Origin: Rhodospirillales bacterium
GTDB taxonomy: Bacteria > Pseudomonadota > Alphaproteobacteria > Rhodospirillales > JASLLV01
Direction: 5' to 3'
Length of the DNA: 6,204 nt
Assembly (NCBI GenBank): GCA_030754475.1
Contig: JASMAE010000308.1
Span: forward strand, 1-6,204
Position numbers and translations under genes: made by a program. Under the pieces are notes generated by a model that saw nothing but the letters and a program-made list of their open reading frames with translations, was not told the DNA's origin and ran no database searches. Below are positions 1 through 5,747 of this stretch, in pieces (position 1 is the stretch's first letter; every line of letters begins with the position of its first letter).

Positions 1-28
1 TCTCAATCAATGAGTCCTGAGCCTAGCG

Positions 29-430
29 TTGGGGGGTAACATCAACACTTATCTTGTCATTTCCGGATTGATCGCAGCGTTCGTGCTGGTGGGTCACAGC
101 ACCATCGGCCGCAAGCAGTTCTTCCTGCCGATGGTGGAGGCCACTTTCGACCCCAGGGCCAAACGCATCATGGAATTCGTTTGGCATATGTCGACGGCTT
201 CTTTGGTGTTTCCGCCCTTGGTGCTTCTCTACGCCGGATTTGCAGGCGCGGACGGGCAGGCCTGGAAATACCTGATCGCCTATTTGGCGGTGCAATATGC
301 GGCGTGGGGCGCGGCTCACCTTTTGATCGTCACGACTTCGGGACTGCCGGGCGCCATGTACAAGCTGTTTCAGTGGGCCCTGTTCCTGGCGGTCGGCGGC
401 TTTGCCTGGGCGGGGATTGGCCTCGCCTAG
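29..430 (+). CDS. Small four-helix integral membrane protein, function unknown
   Basis: The 133-residue product is mostly hydrophobic, with four likely membrane helices at about residues 7-23, 52-72, 80-101 and 112-132. Three histidines sit in or beside helices: H23 in a GHSTIGRK stretch at the end of helix 1, H53 in VWHMSTAS at the start of helix 2, and H97 in helix 3. Helix 2 also carries a Pro-Pro pair (62-63). The spaced HS-x-x-G and WH-x-(S/T)-T pattern resembles, from memory, a family of uncharacterised four-helix bacterial membrane proteins, and no biochemical role can be assigned. The start is the TTG at 29, since an in-frame TGA lies at 11-13 and later start codons would cut into helix 1. 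Only a weak GAG (19-21) precedes it as ribosome binding site. It lies 62 bp before the racemase gene on the same strand, so co-transcription is possible but not shown. It is probably a real gene because the membrane pattern is regular. Confidence 0.7.
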   Translation: MGGNINTYLVISGLIAAFVLVGHSTIGRKQFFLPMVEATFDPRAKRIMEFVWHMSTASLVFPPLVLLYAGFAGADGQAWKYLIAYLAVQYAAWGAAHLLIVTTSGLPGAMYKLFQWALFLAVGGFAWAGIGLA

Positions 431-492
431 ATTCCCCGGCTAGTCTCCCGCCTCGGTTCGTGTTGCGGGTTTGCGGGGGCTTAAGAACAGTG

Positions 493-1296
493 ATGGGATC
501 GTCCAGCATGAGCCGAGAAGCGCCGGACGCACGGGCCCCCGTGATGGCGGAGGATCCGCACTCGCCGCACCCCCAACCTTACGGCTGGATCGCCAAGATC
601 GGGCTCATCGTGCCTTCCACCAACACGGTGAACGAGGCCGAGTGGGCGCGCATGCTTCCGCCCGGAATCTCGGTGCACACCTCGCGAGTCCTTTTGCTGG
701 GGGAATCGAGCCGCGAATCCTTTGACGCCATGACGCGACTTGTGGAGAACGCGGCCCAGGAGCTCGCGACCGCCGAGGTGGATCTCATCGCCTACGGGTG
801 CACGTCGGGCTCGTTCCTCAGACCCAGCGACGAGATCCGGGCCACCATCTCGAAGATCGCCGGCTGTCCCGCCCTTACCACGTCGGACGCGGTCGTCGCG
901 GCACTTCGGGCGCTTGACGCGACCCGGGTTGCGCTCGCGACTCCATATCTCGACTTCGTCACCCGCGAAGAGGTCGAGTTCCTCGGCCGCGAGGGGTTCG
1001 AAGTCCCTGCCTGGCATGGGCTTTGTCTCGGCAACACCCAGGCCGAACGTCGCAGCATCAACCGGGTCCCGGCGGACGTCACGCTGCGCCTGGCGCGCTT
1101 CGTCGACCGGCCCGAGGCGGACGCGATCTTCCTGAGCTGCACCGCGTTGCCGACGATCGCCGTCATTGCCGCCCTCGAGGACGAGCTTGGAAAGCCCGTG
1201 GTCACGAGCAACCAGGCGACGCTGTGGCACAGCCTTCGCAGCCTCGGGATCGGCGAGCGCATCGCCGGTTTCGGCGCGCTGCTCGAACGCCTCTGA
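493..1296 (+). CDS. Asp/Glu racemase-superfamily enzyme, maleate isomerase / arylmalonate decarboxylase type
   Basis: The product (267 residues from this start) belongs to the cofactor-independent, cysteine-based Asp/Glu/hydantoin racemase superfamily, probably cytoplasmic. The family opening GLIVPSTNTV is at residues 37-46. Two catalytic-type cysteines are visible: C103 in AYGCTSGS and C216 in LSCTALPT, 113 residues apart. N44, Y152 (in ATPY) and N181 lie where maleate cis-trans isomerase has its active-site Asn and Tyr, judged from remembered spacing. Arylmalonate decarboxylase has Gly in place of the first cysteine, so this protein looks more like a maleate isomerase or a racemase. The substrate is not known. 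The start is uncertain: ATG at 493, 508 and 544 are all in frame (267, 262 or 250 residues) and the conserved fold begins only near residue 30. ATG 508 has a GGGA about nine bases upstream, and the shortest form fits the usual family length of about 240-250. The gene ends 10 bp before hyuA, indicating a shared transcript. A role as racemase or isomerase feeding the HyuA/HyuB enzyme is inference. Confidence 0.85.
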   Translation: MGSSSMSREAPDARAPVMAEDPHSPHPQPYGWIAKIGLIVPSTNTVNEAEWARMLPPGISVHTSRVLLLGESSRESFDAMTRLVENAAQELATAEVDLIAYGCTSGSFLRPSDEIRATISKIAGCPALTTSDAVVAALRALDATRVALATPYLDFVTREEVEFLGREGFEVPAWHGLCLGNTQAERRSINRVPADVTLRLARFVDRPEADAIFLSCTALPTIAVIAALEDELGKPVVTSNQATLWHSLRSLGIGERIAGFGALLERL

Positions 1297-1306
1297 GCGC
1301 CACGCC

Positions 1307-3427
1307 ATGGCCCCATTCAAGCTGGGCGTCGACATCGGCGGAACGTTCACCGACATCGTCCTTCTGGGGGCCGACGGAGCGCTGTTCGGCAAGAAGATCC
1401 TGTCGACGCCGGACGACTACTCGCTCGCCATCGAAGAGGGCGTACTCGAGCTCTTGACCAAGGCCAGCGTTTCGCCCGAAGACATCGTTGCCATCGCCCA
1501 CGGGACCACGATCGCCACCAACGCCATCATCGAGCGCCGCGGCGCGACGGTGGCCCTGATCACCACGCGCGGTTTTCGCGATGTCCTCGAGTTGGCCCGT
1601 TTCCGAACGCCCAAGCTCTACGACATGAACTTCCGCCGGCCCGATCCCCTGGTCGAGCGGCGGCTGCGGTTCGAAGTGCCCGAGCGCATCGACGCGCATG
1701 GAGGCGTGGTCGAGCCCCTCGACGAGGCCGCGCTGGCGGCGGTCGCGGCGCAGATCCGCGACGAAGGCATCCAGGCGGTGGCCGTTTGCTTCTTGAACGC
1801 GTACGCCAACCCGGTGCACGAGGAGCGCGCGGTGCGAATCCTCAAAGAGGCGCTACCCGAGGCCAGCGTGAGCGCATCCACCCAGTTCCTGCCCCAGATT
1901 CAGGAGTACGAGCGGACCAGCACGACCGTGGTCAACGCGTACCTCCGGCCCGTGGTCGAAGGCTACGTCGCGGCCCTGGGCAAGCGCCTTCACGCCATGG
2001 GCATCACGGCGCCCTTCAACATCATGCAATCGAGCGGCGGGCTGGTGCCGGCAACGCTCGCCGGTGCCAACCCCGCGCTCATCATCGAATCGGGGCCGGC
2101 GGCCGGGGTCGTCGGATGCCGGCGTCTAGGCGAACAGCTCGGGTCCGGGGACCTAATCGTCCTCGACATGGGCGGCACGACGGCCAAGGCGTCCATCATC
2201 CGCGATGGCGAGCTGACGATCATGCCGCAATCCGAAGTCGGCGGCGCGGCGCTGATGGGAAACCGCCTTTTGCAAGGTGCGGGCTACCCGGTTCAGGTCC
2301 CGACCATCGACATCGCCGAGGTCTGCTCGGGCGGCGGCAGCATCGCCTGGATCGACGCCGGCGGCGGCTTCCAGGTGGGCCCGCAAAGCGCCGGCGCCGC
2401 TCCCGGGCCGGTCTGCTACGACCACAGCGGGACACGGCCGACGGTGACCGACGCCAACCTGATCCTGGGTTATCTAAATCCCAAAGCCCTGGTCGGCGGC
2501 GAGCTCGGTCTCAATGCCGGGAAGGCCCGTGAGGCGATCGCGGATCTGGCCGCCAGCCTGGGCCAAGCGCCGGTGGACGTCGCCTACGGGATCCACCAGA
2601 TCGCTAACGCCACCATGAACCGGGCCATGAAGGCCGTCACCTCCGAGCAGGGGCTCGATCCACAGGCGTTCGCCCTGGTGGCGATCGGCGGCAACGGCGG
2701 GGTCCACGCCTGTGGCCTCGCCGAGGACTTGGGCGTCGCGCGCATCGTCGTGCCGCCGACGGCTGGGCTGTTCAGCGCCCTCGGGCTTCTGCTCGCCGAC
2801 GTCGAGCACCAGGCGGTCAGCGCCCTTTACCGCCCGCTGGACGCGATCGTGCCGGACGAAGTGAACGGGGTCCTAACGCCCCTTCTTGCCGAGGTCGAGC
2901 GGCTGCTGGCGGCAGACGGCTTCGCTGGCGCCGACGCACGGCGGATCGAAGTCCTGGCGGACACCAAATACGTTGGCCAGACCTGGACTCTGGCGATCGC
3001 GCTCGAAGGTGTGCCGGTCACCGATGCGACCCTGGACGCGTTGAAATCGGCCTTCGGCGATGCTCATGAACGGGCCTATCATTACCGGTCCGACGCCGAG
3101 CCCGTTCAACTGGTGGCGCTGAAAGTGGTGGGGCGCGGGCTTGCGCAATCGCGTGACGTGGCGCTGAAGCCGGGCGAGCGCGCTCGTGCGGGACCCAACG
3201 AGACGCGCGACGCATTCTTCGGCGAAGACCCGGGCTGGTTGCCGTGCGCCGTGGTGGGACGCGGCGAACTTGGCGCCGAGGCGCGGCCGGGCCCGTTGAT
3301 CGTCGAGGACTACGATTCCACCATCGTCGTACGGCCGGGCTGGGGGGCGCGACGAGACGGGGCGGGCAACGTCGATCTCGCATGGGGCGAAGACGGACAG
3401 GCGTGGAGGGCCGAAAGGACGACGTGA
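1307..3427 (+). CDS. hyuA: Hydantoinase/oxoprolinase-family subunit A (HyuA), ATP-binding
   Basis: This 706-residue protein is full length for HyuA (usually about 670-720). It pairs with HyuB in ATP-dependent enzymes that open cyclic amides (N-methylhydantoin, 5-oxoproline, caprolactam) or carboxylate ketones; subunit A binds and hydrolyses ATP. The N-terminal actin-fold phosphate loop GVDIGGTFTD is at residues 7-16, HGTTIATNAI starts at 65, SGPAAGVVG at about 262, and the second phosphate loop DMGGTTAK at 287-294. A GGGS/APGPVCY segment follows around 340-375, then GGNGGVHACG at 461-470. The C-terminal acetophenone-carboxylase-like domain shows KYVGQTW, HERAYHYRSD and VEDYDSTIVVRPGW. The start is ATG 1307 because LGVDIGGTFTD begins at the fifth or sixth residue, as is usual. 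The ribosome site is weak (GAGCG), and the preceding gene stops 10 bp upstream, so translation may be coupled. Family membership is secure, but the motifs do not separate hydantoinase, oxoprolinase, lactamase or carboxylase activity. Confidence 0.94.
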   Translation: MAPFKLGVDIGGTFTDIVLLGADGALFGKKILSTPDDYSLAIEEGVLELLTKASVSPEDIVAIAHGTTIATNAIIERRGATVALITTRGFRDVLELARFRTPKLYDMNFRRPDPLVERRLRFEVPERIDAHGGVVEPLDEAALAAVAAQIRDEGIQAVAVCFLNAYANPVHEERAVRILKEALPEASVSASTQFLPQIQEYERTSTTVVNAYLRPVVEGYVAALGKRLHAMGITAPFNIMQSSGGLVPATLAGANPALIIESGPAAGVVGCRRLGEQLGSGDLIVLDMGGTTAKASIIRDGELTIMPQSEVGGAALMGNRLLQGAGYPVQVPTIDIAEVCSGGGSIAWIDAGGGFQVGPQSAGAAPGPVCYDHSGTRPTVTDANLILGYLNPKALVGGELGLNAGKAREAIADLAASLGQAPVDVAYGIHQIANATMNRAMKAVTSEQGLDPQAFALVAIGGNGGVHACGLAEDLGVARIVVPPTAGLFSALGLLLADVEHQAVSALYRPLDAIVPDEVNGVLTPLLAEVERLLAADGFAGADARRIEVLADTKYVGQTWTLAIALEGVPVTDATLDALKSAFGDAHERAYHYRSDAEPVQLVALKVVGRGLAQSRDVALKPGERARAGPNETRDAFFGEDPGWLPCAVVGRGELGAEARPGPLIVEDYDSTIVVRPGWGARRDGAGNVDLAWGEDGQAWRAERTT
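3414..3419 (+). promoter_or_regulatory. Ribosome binding site of hyuB
   Basis: AAAGGA lies inside the end of hyuA, seven bases before the ATG at 3427. It supports that ATG as the hyuB start over the adjacent in-frame GTG at 3424. Together with the TGATG stop/start overlap it suggests translational coupling of the two subunits. Confidence 0.5.
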
Positions 3428-5199
3428 TGGAGAGGAGTCCTATCAAACGCGAGCTCTTGCGCAACGCGCTGGAAGGCATCGCCGACAACATGATGGTGAC
3501 GGTGATCCGCACCTCGCGTTCGATGGTGGTCAAGAGCAACCTCGACTTCTCGGCCGGGATCTGCGACGGCGCGGGCGTCATGGTGGCCCAGGGGCTGGCG
3601 CTTCCGCCCCACCTCGGCGCCATGATGCCGGCGCTTGCGGGATGCCTGGATGAATTCGGCGACGACATCCATCCCGGCGACATCCTCGCCAACAACGATC
3701 CCTATTCGGGGGCCAGCCACCTCAACGACGTCTTCATGTACCTGCCCGTCTTCACGCCCGGCGGCGAGCGGATCGCGTTCGTGGGCCTGATCCTGCATCA
3801 CACCGACATGGGCGGGCGAGTTCCCGGCGGCAACGCCACCGATTCGTCCGAGATCTTCCAGGAGGGCTTGCGGATCGCACCCACCAAGATCCACGAACGT
3901 GGCGAGCCCAACCGGACCCTTTTCCGCATCATCGAATCCAACGTCCGCGTACCGGGCCTGGTGATCGGCGACATGCGGGCGCAGATCGCGGCCCTGCAAG
4001 TCGCAGAACGCGAGTTCCAGGCGCTGTTCGAACGCTACGATGCGAACGAGGTCAAGGCGTACATGGCCGATCTCGTGGACCATTCGGAACGGCTGACGCG
4101 GGCGTCGGTGGCGGCGCTTCCCGACGGCGAGGTCGAGTTCTCCGACTGGATGGACGGCGACGGGGTCGGCGACGACCCGGTCGAGTTCCACGCCAAGCTC
4201 ACGGTGCGGGGCGATGAGATGACGGTCGACTTCACCGGCACGTCGCCGCAGACCACCGGCGCGCTGAATCCAAACTTCTGGTTCACCGCGAGCTGCACCT
4301 ATGCCGCCGTCCGCACCGTGCTGGATGCCGACATCCCGAACAACGCCGGCTTCACCCGCCCGATCACGGTGATCGCGCCCGAGGGCTGCTTCCTGAACCC
4401 GGTGTTCCCGGCGCCGCTGGGCGCGCGCGGCCAGTCGGGCTATCGCGTCCGCTCGGTGGTGCTGGGCGCGCTCGCCAAGCTGTTGCCGGGCCGCATGCCG
4501 GCGTGCCCGGGCGGTTCGGAGTTCGCGGTCGTCTTCGCCGGCTACGAGGCTGACCGGTCTCCATTCCTGTTCCTCGAGTTCCATAATATTACCGGCCTTG
4601 GTGGCGCTCCCGACCGCGACGGCCAGGACGCGGGGCCGTATTGGCTCGGCAACATCGCCAACGTGTCAGTCGAGCTGATCGAGGCGGAAAGCCCGCTCCT
4701 GATCGAGGAATACGGCTTCCTTCCCGATACCGGGGGCGCGGGCCGCTTTCGCGGCGCGCTCGGCATCGTCCGCCAGTACCGGCTTCTGGCCGAGAAGGCG
4801 ACCTTGCAACTCCGCTCCGATCGCCAGTTTTTCCCGCCTTGGGGGTTGGAGGGTGGCGGCTCGGGTTCGCCCGGACGCTGCCTTCTCAATCCCGCCAGCA
4901 ACGATCCCGAGGTGCTGCCGTCCAAGTTCATCCGCACGCTCAAGCGCGGCGATGTTTTACGGGGCGAGATGCCGGGTTCGGGCGGTTACGGCGATCCGTT
5001 CACCCGCGATGCCGAAGCGGTCCATGACGACGTGCGCCAGGGCAAGTTCAGTGTGCGCCACGCCCGCGAAGCCTACGGCGTCGCCGTCGACGCACGCACG
5101 CTGAAGCTAGAAGCGCGCGCGACCGCGGCCTTGCGCGCGAAGGGGCGCAACGCCGGACCTCGAGACACCCGCAGCCAGATGGCGAAGCGGACCCGATAG
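3427..5199 (+). CDS. hyuB: Hydantoinase/oxoprolinase-family subunit B (HyuB)
   Basis: The 590-residue product is the partner subunit of HyuA and carries the metal-binding, substrate-transforming part of the complex in characterised relatives. The family pattern is clear. IKRELLRNALEGIADNM starts at residue 6, LDFSAGICDG at 39-48, NNDPYSGASHLNDVF at 89-103, and LHHTDMGG at 123-130. GNATDSSEIFQEGLRI follows, then VDFTGTSPQTTGALNPN and GARGQSGYRVRS in the middle, and LPDTGGAGRFRGALG with MPGSGGYGDPFTRD near the end. D40, H98, D101 and H124 are the likely metal ligands by comparison with remembered caprolactamase and acetophenone carboxylase structures. The ATG overlaps the hyuA stop by one base (TGATG), so the subunits are almost certainly made from one message. 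The last 15-20 residues form a basic tail (ending SQMAKRTR) beyond the family's usual end. No frameshift or missing core motif is seen. Exact substrate is unknown. Confidence 0.94.
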   Translation: MERSPIKRELLRNALEGIADNMMVTVIRTSRSMVVKSNLDFSAGICDGAGVMVAQGLALPPHLGAMMPALAGCLDEFGDDIHPGDILANNDPYSGASHLNDVFMYLPVFTPGGERIAFVGLILHHTDMGGRVPGGNATDSSEIFQEGLRIAPTKIHERGEPNRTLFRIIESNVRVPGLVIGDMRAQIAALQVAEREFQALFERYDANEVKAYMADLVDHSERLTRASVAALPDGEVEFSDWMDGDGVGDDPVEFHAKLTVRGDEMTVDFTGTSPQTTGALNPNFWFTASCTYAAVRTVLDADIPNNAGFTRPITVIAPEGCFLNPVFPAPLGARGQSGYRVRSVVLGALAKLLPGRMPACPGGSEFAVVFAGYEADRSPFLFLEFHNITGLGGAPDRDGQDAGPYWLGNIANVSVELIEAESPLLIEEYGFLPDTGGAGRFRGALGIVRQYRLLAEKATLQLRSDRQFFPPWGLEGGGSGSPGRCLLNPASNDPEVLPSKFIRTLKRGDVLRGEMPGSGGYGDPFTRDAEAVHDDVRQGKFSVRHAREAYGVAVDARTLKLEARATAALRAKGRNAGPRDTRSQMAKRTR

Positions 5200-5234
5200 G
5201 GGCCAAACGTGAATTGGAAACGGGCCTACTTCGG

Positions 5235-5259
5235 TGTTAGGTAGCAAACGCACCTAGCG
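5235..5259. repeat. Imperfect inverted repeat (hairpin) after hyuB
   Basis: Arms 5235-5242 and 5252-5259 can form an eight-pair stem, two of the pairs being G-T, around a nine-base loop. It lies 36 bases after the hyuB stop. No T run follows, so it is a poor candidate for an intrinsic terminator. It might be a weak stem-loop or a chance match. Confidence 0.3.
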
Positions 5260-5275
5260 GGACAACTCACCTCCA

Positions 5276-5289
5276 AACCTTGTAAGGTT
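5276..5289. repeat. Short palindrome AACCTT-GT-AAGGTT upstream of the two-helix protein
   Basis: The two six-base arms are perfect inverted copies separated by two bases. The palindrome lies 44 bases before the ATG at 5334. Its position suits an operator for the downstream gene, but a 14-base palindrome can occur by chance and no matching regulator is visible. Confidence 0.3.
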
Positions 5290-5321
5290 CCCCATGGACT
5301 GGAGACTCAATCGAACCAACC

Positions 5322-5328
5322 GAGGGGG
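5322..5328 (+). promoter_or_regulatory. Likely ribosome binding site for the 100-residue membrane protein
   Basis: GAGGGGG lies five bases before the ATG at 5334, and a further AGG abuts that ATG. This purine-rich stretch supports the chosen start. Confidence 0.45.
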
Positions 5329-5333
5329 CCAGG

Positions 5334-5636
5334 ATGATCGGAGAATTCCCGAGGAAACTGAATGACGCACTTGAAGCCGAATGCAAAGCGTCGCTCAAGA
5401 GAGGCAAGAGCGTTCGCCGGAATAACCTGCTTTTGTCGATGCTAGTGCTTGCCGCATCGATTGGAGTGATAATCTCGCAGCAAACGCCCGCCGCGTTCAT
5501 TATCGCCGTGACCGTGGCCGTTTCTGCCCTTTGTGTGGTTTGGGCGGTGATGTCTCTCTCTGCCTCGCTCAACATCCACCTTGATCTGTGGATGAAGATC
5601 ATCGAGCACTATGCTGGCCGCTCTGACTCGCCCTAA
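5334..5636 (+). CDS. Small protein with two membrane helices, function unknown
   Basis: This 100-residue product has a charged, probably helical N-terminal part (1-31), two membrane helices at about 32-48 and 54-78, and a short C-terminal tail (79-100) rich in Trp, His and Lys. The basic cluster K22, R23, K25, R28, R29 just before helix 1 suggests that both ends face the cytoplasm. The ATG at 5334 has a plausible ribosome site, and the stop is TAA at 5634-5636. The overall plan (basic helix, two close membrane helices, amphipathic tail) is reminiscent of small two-helix effector proteins in bacterial conflict systems such as SLATT. It is shorter than those, and I do not recognise a family. 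It lies 111 bp before an AbiTii-domain gene on the same strand, so it may be its membrane partner. That role is a guess from position only. Confidence 0.6.
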   Translation: MIGEFPRKLNDALEAECKASLKRGKSVRRNNLLLSMLVLAASIGVIISQQTPAAFIIAVTVAVSALCVVWAVMSLSASLNIHLDLWMKIIEHYAGRSDSP

Positions 5637-5747
5637 GTGCCGCAAGTGCTACCTGGCGGCCCGGTCACGGCAGATCGAAGCGGGGCAGAGGCATGGAGGG
5701 TGTAGCTGGACCATCATCGACCGTAGATCGCGGACGGAATCTGAAAT

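Larger units (their letters stand above)
5200..5333. other. Spacer between the hyu operon and the downstream genes
   Basis: No convincing coding frame or RNA gene is seen in these 134 bases. Base composition falls from the very GC-rich hyu genes to a mixed value here. Two short inverted repeats lie within it and are listed separately. No T-rich terminator follows either repeat, and no good -35/-10 pair was found for the next gene. This is the most likely place for the join between the operon and the accessory segment. Confidence 0.5.

Noticed and set aside
1..39. Frame 1 is open from the window edge to a TAA at 37-39, possibly the tail of an upstream gene
   Set aside because: Only 12 codons are visible with no recognisable sequence, so a gene end cannot be told from chance.
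447..469. CCCGC...GCGGG inverted repeat followed by TTT, between the membrane protein and racemase genes
   Set aside because: A five-pair stem with a 13-base loop and only three T residues is too weak to call a terminator in GC-rich DNA.
481..1392. Minus-strand open frame of 303 codons opposite the racemase gene
   Set aside because: It has a low-complexity Arg-rich translation, and the plus strand carries clear catalytic motifs. It is a shadow of codon bias.
1786..2532. Plus-strand 248-codon frame inside hyuA
   Set aside because: The Arg/Gly-rich translation is a frame-shifted copy of conserved HyuA sequence.
3310..4584. Long minus-strand open frame (424 codons) opposite the hyuA end and hyuB
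   Set aside because: It lies wholly opposite well-conserved HyuA/HyuB coding sequence. Its translation is Arg/Ala/His-rich without recognisable motifs, as expected from a GC-rich shadow frame.
5214..5242. TTGGAA and TTAGGT as a possible -35/-10 pair for the 5334 gene
   Set aside because: The spacing is 17 bases, but the -10 matches the consensus at only two of six positions.
5334..5636. Assignment of the two-helix protein to the SLATT effector family
   Set aside because: The topology is similar, but the protein is shorter than typical SLATT proteins and no specific motif could be matched by eye.
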